Assembly (NCBI GenBank): GCA_934589145.1 | Contig: CAKTNW010000074.1 | Coordinates: 1 to 5,456, forward strand | Length of the DNA stretch: 5,456 bases | Direction: 5' to 3' | From: an uncultured Oscillospiraceae bacterium | GTDB lineage: Bacteria > Bacillota > Clostridia > Oscillospirales > Oscillospiraceae | In this document: in pieces, positions 1 through 5,456 of the stretch | Layout of the letters: each line of letters opens with the position of its first letter | Numbering within the stretch: position 1 is the first letter of the stretch | Notes under the pieces: generated by a model | Told to the model about the DNA's origin: nothing | The model's input: only the letters and a program-made list of their open reading frames with translations | The model's database searches: none | Position numbers and translations under genes: made by a program

Positions 1-12
1 GGCTTCTGCCCC

Positions 13-64
13 AAAAATAAATGCGTTTGGCTCCGGCCGCCTTTGGCGGTGGGAGTCCAAACGC
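13..64 (-). terminator. Long GC-rich hairpin with U-rich tail
   Basis: GCGTTTGG (23-30) pairs with CCAAACGC (57-64), CTCC (31-34) with GGAG (52-55), and CCGCC (37-41) with GGCGG (45-49) around a TTT loop. A single bulge and one small internal loop interrupt the stem. Read on the minus strand, the stem is followed directly by ATTTATTTTT (22 down to 13), the form of a Rho-independent terminator. It could end transcripts coming leftward from the ATPase gene, or act as an attenuator for a gene left of the window. On the plus strand there is no T run after it. Confidence 0.6.
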
Positions 65-69
65 TCTGC

Positions 70-106
70 TTGCCCTGTCGGGGCGGCGTGCCGCAACGAC
101 GGGCAA
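70..106. repeat. Second tandem GC-rich hairpin
   Basis: TTGCCC (70-75) pairs with GGGCAA (101-106) and GTCG (77-80) with CGAC (97-100), leaving T76 bulged. GCGGC (83-87) pairs with GCCGC (90-94) around a two-base turn. No T run follows on either strand, so it is not a terminator alone. With the neighbouring hairpin it forms a compact two-stem array that could be an RNA leader structure, a protein-binding cruciform or part of an origin of transfer. Confidence 0.55.
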
Positions 107-154
107 ATCGTTCCGGCTCCATTTTTCTAATGACTGAAAAAAAGAAAATTGTTA

Positions 155-172
155 TTAAGTCATCGGCATCAT
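155..172 (-). other. Mini-ORF behind a duplicated ribosome site
   Basis: On the minus strand an AGAAAGGA ribosome site (179 down to 172) is followed by three in-frame ATGs at 172, 169 and 163. The reading frame then closes at TAA (157-155), giving at most M-M-P-M-T. The ATG at 163 sits at the normal distance from the ribosome site. This may be a leader peptide ahead of the structured region at 23-106, or the remains of a gene start cut off by recombination. Translation is unproven. Confidence 0.2.
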
Positions 173-219
173 CCTTTCTTTTTGATAATATGGGAGCAGT
201 ATTTAAAAATACAGACCGA
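172..219 (-). repeat. Left copy of a duplicated control region
   Basis: The core at 181-219 matches 2114-2149 with only small gaps and a few substitutions: both share TTTGAT, ATGGGAG, AGT, TTTAA, AATACAGA. The adjoining TCCTTTCT (172-179) also matches the ribosome-site region upstream of the ATPase gene. Read on the minus strand it carries a possible promoter: CTGTAT (214-209), an 18-base spacer and TATTAT (190-185). The -35 match is poor. Here the region precedes only a mini-ORF and a structured stretch rather than an evident gene. Confidence 0.6.
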
Positions 220-220
220 T

Positions 221-240
221 AAAGCAAGGCTTGCTTTTTT
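221..240 (+). terminator. Short hairpin with T run
   Basis: AAAGCAAG (221-228) and CTTGCTTT (230-237) form an eight-base inverted repeat around one base, more realistically a six-base stem with a three-base loop. T residues run through 235-240. It resembles a weak Rho-independent terminator on the plus strand. It starts directly after a TAA that closes a plus-strand frame open from the left edge, though that frame is not convincing as a gene. Confidence 0.35.
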
Positions 241-273
241 CATCTTTCGGCAAGGTGTACTTATCTATTTTTC

Positions 274-336
274 GCGTAACAAGCGAAACAACCGAGCTCC
301 CGTTTTTCGGCTGTTCCGTTTGTTACGCCATTTTTT
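274..336 (+). terminator. Long inverted repeat with T6 at the ATPase gene's 3' end
   Basis: GCGTAACAA (274-282) pairs with TTGTTACGC (320-328). The stem continues inward to CCGA (292-295) with TCGG (307-310), giving about 22 positions with two mismatches and one G-T pair, and an 11-base loop. TTTTTT (331-336) follows on the plus strand, the terminator orientation for rightward transcripts. The T run overlaps the ATPase stop codon. On the minus strand the stem begins seven bases after the stop and has no U run, so for that gene it would more likely protect the mRNA 3' end than terminate. Confidence 0.5.
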
Positions 337-2089
337 ACACAGATACCAACTTATTTGCCTTATCCTTGCGAAGAAGCATAACCCGTTTGAGCCTGCCGCC
401 GAACCGCATCGTTTTTGTGTTCGTTCCGCTTTCGTCTTGTTCTATTAATCCCTCGTCGACAAGAGCCTTGGCAAGGGATTTTGCCGAGATGGCAAAGCCT
501 TCGTCCTGCTCTCCGCACAAACGTTTGACCGCCTTGTGAGATACATCCAGCAGAAGATAATAATAGGTTTCATCCTCATACCCGATATAGTTCTTCGGTA
601 ATGTTTCAAGCCTGCTCGATGCCGGAATGAGACACACCTGCCCGCACTCAATCAGAGAATACAGCTTACGGAGGAATATATGCGTCGGTCTGTCTTGCTC
701 TATCGACTCGGATTGACTTGCGGCAAGGTACAGAAGAACATTTTCAAAACGCTCATTAAGAGCTGTGATACCTTTTTCGTCCATGTGTGCTTCGGCGGAT
801 AGAAATATCTCCATAAAAGAAAAACCGATTTCCAAACACGCAAGCGTGTCGGGAAGTCGGTCATGAAACTGTATTTCATTTTCTCTCAGGCGTTCACGCC
901 ATTTGCTTCGGTAGGTCATAAATTTCGATTTCAGTATGCCGCAGACCTCGCCCTTGTCCGCAAAGAATTTGACCATATCGGTGTACCCGCGCATACAAGC
1001 GGCGTATTTTCCTTCAAGAGCCTTGTCCTGTGCTTCGGTCAAAAGAGGAAGATTGATACCGCCCGGCTTCATCTCAATACAGAAAAGACGTGCCGTTCCG
1101 CTTTCTCCAATGTCGGGTGCGAACTCTGCCGTCACGATGACATTGCCCTGCGGCGGTCTTGGCTGACGTAGGGTGATATCCGAGCCGAGTCGGTTTCGTG
1201 CGGCTCTGTCGCCGTAACCTCTTGCCAGGGTCTGCATAGCAGCCTTCATCTGACTTGCATCCGACCTTGCCGTCGGGTGATAATCGTCCACACAAGTCAG
1301 AACATCCTTAAGCGCAAAGGCGTTATGAACGATACTGTTTGCCGTATCTCGGAAGCTCATGGGCAGGTCGGTTGCTGAGAAGTTGCCGAAGAAAGACAGC
1401 ATAAGCGCCGCTACCGTGCTTTTCATGCTGCCGGTTCTGCCGATGAGGGTTAAAAGATATTTCGGTTCATGCTCGATCTGACGAAGGAACTCATTGAGAG
1501 GTGAGAGGAATACCGTGGCGAGGCACGACAGAAGCACCTCGTCGGGCATCATACCGCACGAGAGCAGTTTGACAAGTTCCTCCGCATCCTCTTTGACAAA
1601 GCCTTCGGCACCGTAGTAATTCCTCTGCTTTCCCTTCAGCTCAACCTGATAGGTCTTGTCCCCGGGCAGAAGATAGTGCCATTCACCTCCGATCTTCTTC
1701 CACCCGGTATGCGAGAAGATATACCGCTTGTCGGCATATCTCGCCGTTGTCTTGATAGCACACCGCACATGCTTTTCCACTTGGCTGACCACACAAAGAT
1801 CGCATGAGGCGTCCAAGCAGTTGGCGATCCACGCCATCTTTTCAAGCTCGCCTGCCGGTATCTCCACGGGTGAAATCTCATTTCCGTAAGCATCCGTTCC
1901 GCCGATGCGATACTTTCTTGTGACCTCTGCGCCATCATCTACGATGATCTCACTGACGATACGAGGGGCAAAGTTGCAAAGCATAATGCCTTGTGCATCC
2001 TGCCGTTCCGGTGGGCGATAGCAAAGACAGCCGTTTTTTGTGCAGTACGGCGGCGTATAGTAGTTGCTTGTTTGTTTTTCTTGATCCAT
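335..2089 (-). CDS. DUF927-family P-loop ATPase / helicase-like protein
   Basis: This 584-residue cytoplasmic protein is most likely an NTP-driven nucleic-acid enzyme of the DUF927 family, found as the helicase-like part of replication or primase proteins on plasmids, phages and conjugative elements. The segment VSEIIVDDGAEVTRKYRIGG near residues 45-65 and the FSHTGWKKIGGEWHYL stretch near 125-140 are typical of DUF927. The Walker A loop is GRTGSMKST (217-225). A hydrophobic strand ending in two aspartates (D268, D269) fits Walker B. The C-terminal 120 residues resemble a small winged-helix-like tail, a weaker call. The N-terminus has C16, C21, C23 and C38, a possible small zinc site. No primase or TOPRIM domain is present, so any primase must be encoded elsewhere. 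The start is fixed by AAGGA seven bases upstream. It is transcribed divergently from the RNA polymerase. The substrate is unknown. Confidence 0.8.
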   Translation of the reverse strand: MDQEKQTSNYYTPPYCTKNGCLCYRPPERQDAQGIMLCNFAPRIVSEIIVDDGAEVTRKYRIGGTDAYGNEISPVEIPAGELEKMAWIANCLDASCDLCVVSQVEKHVRCAIKTTARYADKRYIFSHTGWKKIGGEWHYLLPGDKTYQVELKGKQRNYYGAEGFVKEDAEELVKLLSCGMMPDEVLLSCLATVFLSPLNEFLRQIEHEPKYLLTLIGRTGSMKSTVAALMLSFFGNFSATDLPMSFRDTANSIVHNAFALKDVLTCVDDYHPTARSDASQMKAAMQTLARGYGDRAARNRLGSDITLRQPRPPQGNVIVTAEFAPDIGESGTARLFCIEMKPGGINLPLLTEAQDKALEGKYAACMRGYTDMVKFFADKGEVCGILKSKFMTYRSKWRERLRENEIQFHDRLPDTLACLEIGFSFMEIFLSAEAHMDEKGITALNERFENVLLYLAASQSESIEQDRPTHIFLRKLYSLIECGQVCLIPASSRLETLPKNYIGYEDETYYYLLLDVSHKAVKRLCGEQDEGFAISAKSLAKALVDEGLIEQDESGTNTKTMRFGGRLKRVMLLRKDKANKLVSV

Positions 2090-2094
2090 TTGAA

Positions 2095-2104
2095 CTTCCT
2101 TTCT
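2095..2104 (-). promoter_or_regulatory. Ribosome binding site of the ATPase gene
   Basis: On the minus strand AGAAAGGAAG precedes the ATG at 2089, with seven bases between the AAGGA core and the start. It supports this start over later internal methionines. The same AGAAAGGA occurs at 179-172 in the left copy of this control region. Confidence 0.7.
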
Positions 2105-2113
2105 GTTTGTAAA

Positions 2114-2149
2114 TTTGATATGGGAGTAGTTTTAATAATACAGATTGAC
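2114..2149 (-). repeat. Right copy of the duplicated control region
   Basis: It matches 181-219 over about 36 bases, three bases shorter in all through small gaps. Here it lies directly upstream of the ATPase gene and reaches into the -35 box of the polymerase promoter. Conservation of the full segment between two otherwise different contexts points to a promoter or a regulator-binding site rather than chance. Confidence 0.6.
2115..2143 (-). promoter_or_regulatory. Possible promoter of the ATPase gene
   Basis: On the minus strand CTGTAT (2143-2138), a 17-base spacer and TATCAA (2120-2115) match sigma-A boxes at 3 of 6 and 4 of 6 positions. The placement suits the ribosome site downstream and falls in the conserved repeat. 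The match is weak, so activation by a regulator, or a different promoter, is possible. Confidence 0.35.
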
Positions 2150-2173
2150 TTCCGAATCATTTCATGGTATACT
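2145..2173 (+). promoter_or_regulatory. Strong sigma-A promoter of the RNA polymerase gene
   Basis: TTGACT (2145-2150), a 17-base spacer and TATACT (2168-2173) each match consensus at 5 of 6 positions, and TGG directly before the -10 adds an extended -10 element. Transcription should begin near 2180, leaving a leader of about 20 bases. The upstream in-frame ATG at 2164 lies inside the promoter and so cannot be in this transcript. The host polymerase therefore probably makes the element polymerase. Confidence 0.8.
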
Positions 2174-2189
2174 ATAAAAAAACAATTCC

Positions 2190-2194
2190 GGAGG
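2190..2194 (+). promoter_or_regulatory. Ribosome binding site deciding the polymerase start
   Basis: GGAGG sits five bases before the ATG at 2200. Together with the promoter position it selects 2200 over the in-frame ATG at 2164, which has no such site. Confidence 0.8.
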
Positions 2195-2199
2195 TATCC

Positions 2200-5100
2200 A
2201 TGGCAAGAATCAGATATCTGATACGGCGGCTGTCGGTGCAGGTAATGCTGTCCTATGCCAAACCAATCGATAAGGAGCATTATTCTTTCGCACTGACGCC
2301 GGCGCAGACAAAAAGCATCATCATGGGAGACGGCGATACCTGGCAGGAGGACAATGCCATTTTCTTTCAGACCATGTGCGTCCTCCATGGCAGCGAATAT
2401 GAGCCGCCGACCGAAGACGCCTTGCTTTCCGATCTTTCCGATGTCCTGCTCTATCTGGATTTCAAGGGGATATTTGATCGGGATGCCGGGAACCCGAAGG
2501 TGGCTCTGATGCAGAAAAAGACCGAGTCCATGTTTCGCCCCGAGGGGATTACATTGAACTTCGGTCACGGTTCTATGCGCTACCTTGCCTTTGAACGCTC
2601 GGGCAGTATGAGCCGCAGCGCTGTGCTTTCTTTTGTCCGTGCGGATGTATATGAGGAGCTTTTTCGCCGGATGACGGTCGGCATGACACTTGGCGTTTGC
2701 CAATTGTCCAAGCTCTACGCCTATAACGGTCTGCTGTTTTCGAGCGGAACACGCATAGAAACGGATATGCTGTGGGAGAAGGATGCGATCGTTGTCATCG
2801 ACAATCCGACGGCTGTCTATCCGGATGTGGATGTCATTACCGTGGAAGATAGGACAGGTGTCGGCGATGTTCGCAACTACGAAAGAGTGGAGAAAAAGAG
2901 TGATGTCGCGGTCACGCTGTTTGACGGCGAAGGCATTCTTTCCCCTGCGCTTGCGGAAGAGATCGATCGGTTGTACTGCGGAAAGCACATTCATACCTCG
3001 TTCCAGATCCGGATGCCGTATATCAAGGGCATGGTGCATGAGGTGGACTTTCACGGACTGTTCCGTGAGGCAACCGTCACAAAAATCACGGATCTGTGGG
3101 GTGTGGAACATCCCATTGAGCGTGTTCATATGATTCTGACTAAGAGCCAATTCAAGGGATGCGGTTGGATGACGGAAAACGGGCTGACCTTTGAGGAATA
3201 TCTGAAACGCCTGCGCGCCTACCGTCACACACTGTATATTACGGGCGTAAACCGCACGGATAGTGAACAGTTTACCGATCTGAACTATCAGTTTCTTTCC
3301 ACCCTCGCACTAAGCGGCGAGCAGTTCAGACCGGTTGACTTACCGTTTGATTGGATGAAAGACTGTATGGACAAAGAGGACGGACAAAATGCCAGCGATA
3401 CCGGAGCGTGGCTGACCAAAACGACCGAGGAGATCTACTATCGCCTTCTCAACGACGAATGGTTTCAGTTTGACTACTATGTGGATCATGCACCGAAGAA
3501 TCCGAAAAGCCGGGGTTACCGCCTTGCCGGGATGCTTTTTCGCAATGACCTTTTGCTCGCAGAAAAAGAGTACCGACGGGAGCTTGACCGCGCCGCGGAT
3601 ACGCTTCTTCGTGACTTTGCCCGCGGTAATCTGCTTGTTCGCGGAAGGGTTGCCTATCTTTCAGCGGATCTGACCTTGTTTCTTGCCGAACTGCTGAAGC
3701 CGCATACGGACGGCAACAGAAATGCGGAGGAGATCTACCGGGAACTGCTTGACGCGCGTTGCCGTTACACAACCGCCTACGGTCTGACCGGCAGTCACAT
3801 GACGGCGATTCTGCGCAATCCGCATATTGCAAAGAACGAGGAGGTCGTGGTATATCCACCAAACCATGAACATGACATCCGCCACCGGTATCTTTCGCAC
3901 CTGTCCGGTGTCGTGATGGTAGAACCGTGGTCGCTCATTGCCGAACGACTCGGCGGGGCGGACTATGACGGGGATATGGTCAAAGTCATCCGTGAGCGGG
4001 TCATATGTGAAAGTATCGCCTCTCACTATAAGGAAACGGTAAATCCATTTGAAGACAGATTCGCAAGCCGTAACAATCTGCCCCTGCTCAGTATTCCGTC
4101 TGCCGAACCGCAGTTGCGGGATGCAAATGACCTGCACGCTCGGTTTGAGGCAGTCAAGAGCACCTTTTCCTCGCGCGTCGGGCAGATTTCCAATGCCGCG
4201 CTTGACCGCAGTATTCTCGCTTACGATGAAAATGCGGATGCCGCCATCAAGGAAAAGTGCAGACAGGAAACCGAAACGCTTGCGATTCTGACGGGGCTTG
4301 AGATCGACTCGGCAAAAAGCGGCGTTAAGCCCAATCTGTCGGCGTATCTTGACAGCAAGACCGCAAGGCGAAGCCGGTATCTCAAATACAAGCGGCTTCT
4401 TGAAGATGCCGAAGCCCGCCCTGCATGGTATGAAGATTCCTTTGCGGAACAGATAAAGGACTATATCGACGGCACGAATTGGGAGAGCGTCACGGCAAAT
4501 GTAGAAAAGCTGCCGTACTATGCCCACATGCTGAAAAAGCACACGCCGCGAAAAGTGATAAAGCCTGCACCATCCGCAGAACTGTTCACTTTTGCCAGGC
4601 ATCCGAATTGGAAAGATAACCTTGACCCGTCACTGTTCCCGCCGATCCGAACGCTGATCGACACCTACGACAGCTGTCTGCGCCGCATCAGGTCACACAA
4701 GCACCCAACGCCGGGCAACTCCAAGCGCCGGGATATTGACCGTATTCTGACCATGCGGAATCAGGAAAACACCTATGATACCGACAGTTTGTATGCACTG
4801 TTCACCGGGATGGACGCAACGCACATCAAAGCCGTCCGTGACGCGCTACGAGCCGAACAGTGGCATTTCATGAAGCCAGAGGAGCGTTTATCCTTTCTAC
4901 AAGAATACCTTCCCGAAGAGGCTTTTCGGGCGTATGACGGCTTGTTCTCGGACTTCCGCATGGGCGGGTACCGGGTGCTCAGCGACATCATCTGTGATAT
5001 TGACGACGCCAACAGGCTGGCTGACAAAAGCAAACTGCACTACAAAAACGACACACCAGAGATGACAGCCATGATTGACGCTTACCACACCCGTTTGCCG

Positions 5101-5271
5101 GGCGTGGATTACCGTGAGGCGGTAGCCGCCGCCTGTCGGTTGTGCCTTGCAAAGATCACGCCGCCGTTTCAGGCAATCCGCTATGCCGAGGCGATGGACA
5201 GGCGGGATTTTATCTTTGATGTATTGCTTGAAGAAGCGGAATTTTATCTGATCGGAGGCGGAAACGGATGA
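2200..5271 (+). CDS. Two-barrel single-chain RNA polymerase, QDE-1/RdRP/YonO superfamily
   Basis: This 1023-residue protein is a predicted RNA polymerase with two double-psi beta-barrels, the fold shared by cellular RNA-dependent RNA polymerases (PF05183), the YonO phage enzyme and multisubunit RNA polymerases. Barrel 1 shows FQIR (268-271), K276-G277 and TKSQFK (314-319), with K276 and K319 as candidate catalytic lysines. Barrel 2 shows RNP (539-541) and GGADYDGD (585-592), where D588, D590 and D592 should bind catalytic magnesium. VGQISN (660-665) and DSAKSGV (703-709) match the region after the metal site in eukaryotic RdRPs. Residues 1-120 and roughly 750-1023 are unassigned. It is about twice the length of YonO and near the size of eukaryotic RdRPs. 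No signal peptide or membrane segment is seen. The template (RNA or DNA) is unknown. The start at 2200 is set by promoter and ribosome site, and the stop overlaps the next gene. Confidence 0.87.
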   Translation: MARIRYLIRRLSVQVMLSYAKPIDKEHYSFALTPAQTKSIIMGDGDTWQEDNAIFFQTMCVLHGSEYEPPTEDALLSDLSDVLLYLDFKGIFDRDAGNPKVALMQKKTESMFRPEGITLNFGHGSMRYLAFERSGSMSRSAVLSFVRADVYEELFRRMTVGMTLGVCQLSKLYAYNGLLFSSGTRIETDMLWEKDAIVVIDNPTAVYPDVDVITVEDRTGVGDVRNYERVEKKSDVAVTLFDGEGILSPALAEEIDRLYCGKHIHTSFQIRMPYIKGMVHEVDFHGLFREATVTKITDLWGVEHPIERVHMILTKSQFKGCGWMTENGLTFEEYLKRLRAYRHTLYITGVNRTDSEQFTDLNYQFLSTLALSGEQFRPVDLPFDWMKDCMDKEDGQNASDTGAWLTKTTEEIYYRLLNDEWFQFDYYVDHAPKNPKSRGYRLAGMLFRNDLLLAEKEYRRELDRAADTLLRDFARGNLLVRGRVAYLSADLTLFLAELLKPHTDGNRNAEEIYRELLDARCRYTTAYGLTGSHMTAILRNPHIAKNEEVVVYPPNHEHDIRHRYLSHLSGVVMVEPWSLIAERLGGADYDGDMVKVIRERVICESIASHYKETVNPFEDRFASRNNLPLLSIPSAEPQLRDANDLHARFEAVKSTFSSRVGQISNAALDRSILAYDENADAAIKEKCRQETETLAILTGLEIDSAKSGVKPNLSAYLDSKTARRSRYLKYKRLLEDAEARPAWYEDSFAEQIKDYIDGTNWESVTANVEKLPYYAHMLKKHTPRKVIKPAPSAELFTFARHPNWKDNLDPSLFPPIRTLIDTYDSCLRRIRSHKHPTPGNSKRRDIDRILTMRNQENTYDTDSLYALFTGMDATHIKAVRDALRAEQWHFMKPEERLSFLQEYLPEEAFRAYDGLFSDFRMGGYRVLSDIICDIDDANRLADKSKLHYKNDTPEMTAMIDAYHTRLPGVDYREAVAAACRLCLAKITPPFQAIRYAEAMDRRDFIFDVLLEEAEFYLIGGGNG

Positions 5272-5456
5272 TAGAGGAATCAATAACAAACGAATGGGCA
5301 GAATATCTTGCCTATACCAAAGAACCGACCTATGCCGTTCGGAACAAGAAGGAAAACGGCTTTCTCGGTCGGTTTACGATGGATATGCTCATGGAAAACT
5401 ACGGCTTTGCACGGATATTGACTGTCCTTGCGAGGGGATATCTTTTTCACAACCCG
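5268..5456 (+). CDS. Unknown protein coupled to the RNA polymerase (5' part only)
   Basis: The ATG overlaps the polymerase stop codon in an ATGA, and GGAGG (5254-5258) stands nine bases upstream inside the polymerase gene, so translation is probably coupled. Sixty-three codons are visible before the window ends. The peptide begins M-I-E-E-S and is soluble and charged, with aromatic residues. FTMDMLMENYGFARILTVLA near the end of the visible part recalls short alpha-helical segments of poorly known accessory proteins in Firmicute mobile elements (DUF3848/DUF3849 type), but this is only an impression. The overlap suggests a product needed with the polymerase in similar amount. Its function is not known. 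Confidence 0.7.
   Translation, partial: MIEESITNEWAEYLAYTKEPTYAVRNKKENGFLGRFTMDMLMENYGFARILTVLARGYLFHNP

Larger units (their letters stand above)
1..334. other. Non-coding, structured left flank
   Basis: No convincing protein gene lies here. The first 120 bases are about 64% G+C and consist almost entirely of two nested hairpins (23-64 and 70-106). Bases 121-240 drop to about 29% G+C and hold a second copy of the control region found upstream of the ATPase gene. Bases 221-336 hold two further inverted repeats. The abrupt change near 121 suggests a junction between segments of different origin or a highly structured regulatory or transfer region such as a leader or oriT. No nick-site motif was recognised, so the oriT idea is only a possibility. 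Confidence 0.5.

Noticed and set aside
1..122. Minus-strand frame from ATG at 122 to the left edge
   Set aside because: No ribosome site precedes it, and it runs through both hairpins and the terminator-like U tract, so it is unlikely to be translated.
1..222. Plus-strand frame open from the left edge to TAA at 220-222, including a 30-codon ORF from 130
   Set aside because: The frame crosses the GC-rich hairpins, which explain the lack of stops. The ATG at 130 has no ribosome site and the peptide is not recognised. A true gene tail from the left cannot be fully excluded.
149..539. Two overlapping plus-strand frames of about 100 codons
   Set aside because: They cross the palindrome at 274-328, lie antisense to the ATPase C-terminus, lack ribosome sites and overlap each other.
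2164..2199. Longer polymerase start at the upstream ATG
   Set aside because: This ATG is inside the spacer of a near-consensus promoter, upstream of the expected transcript start, and lacks a ribosome site. The ATG at 2200 has GGAGG at proper spacing.
1939..3228. 429-codon minus-strand open frame
   Set aside because: It is antisense to the first third of the polymerase, runs through the divergent promoter region and overlaps the ATPase N-terminus out of frame. It has no ribosome site and its peptide shows no family signature; the frame is a by-product of codon bias.
3661..4602. 313-codon minus-strand open frame
   Set aside because: It lies wholly antisense to the polymerase core motifs, which are clearly the real coding strand, and has no ribosome site or recognisable domain.
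1..5456. CRISPR array, tRNA, rRNA or insertion-sequence ends
   Set aside because: No regularly spaced repeats, tRNA-like cloverleaf, rRNA-like segment or transposase was found. The only notable repeat is the two-copy control region.

Overview
The window looks like part of a mobile element, most likely an integrative conjugative element or phage/plasmid-like island, from a low- to mid-GC Firmicute, probably a gut Clostridium-type bacterium. The basis is the strong GGAGG ribosome sites, a consensus sigma-A promoter, AT-rich intergenic DNA around genes of balanced composition, and a DUF927-type ATPase of the sort usually carried on such elements. The species cannot be named from the sequence.

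Layout. Positions 1-334 hold no convincing protein gene. They contain a GC-rich block (about 64% G+C over 1-120) folding into two tandem long hairpins. The first of these reads as an intrinsic terminator on the minus strand. An AT-rich block (about 29% G+C over 121-240) follows, with a second copy of the control region found upstream of the ATPase gene, then two more hairpins that have T runs on the plus strand. Positions 335-2089 (minus) encode a 584-residue DUF927-family P-loop ATPase/helicase-like protein. Positions 2090-2199 are a compact divergent control region whose two proposed -35 boxes nearly touch. Positions 2200-5271 (plus) encode a 1023-residue single-chain RNA polymerase of the two-barrel (QDE-1/eukaryotic RdRP/YonO) superfamily, with the catalytic D-Y-D-G-D motif. 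A further gene overlaps its stop codon by four bases and runs off the right edge.

The polymerase is the notable content. It carries, in order, the hallmarks of the cellular RNA-dependent RNA polymerase family: FQIR...KG and TKSQFK in the first barrel, RNP and GGADYDGD in the second, then GQISN and the D-S-A-K-S-G-V segment. All of this sits in a bacterial accessory region. Whether it copies RNA or DNA cannot be read from sequence. YonO, a bacterial phage relative, is a DNA-dependent enzyme.

Inferred working picture: host RNA polymerase makes the element polymerase from a strong promoter, translation is coupled to an unknown downstream partner, and the divergently transcribed ATPase provides an NTP-driven nucleic-acid function, perhaps in element replication, transcription or transfer. 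The functional link between the two arms rests on position only.
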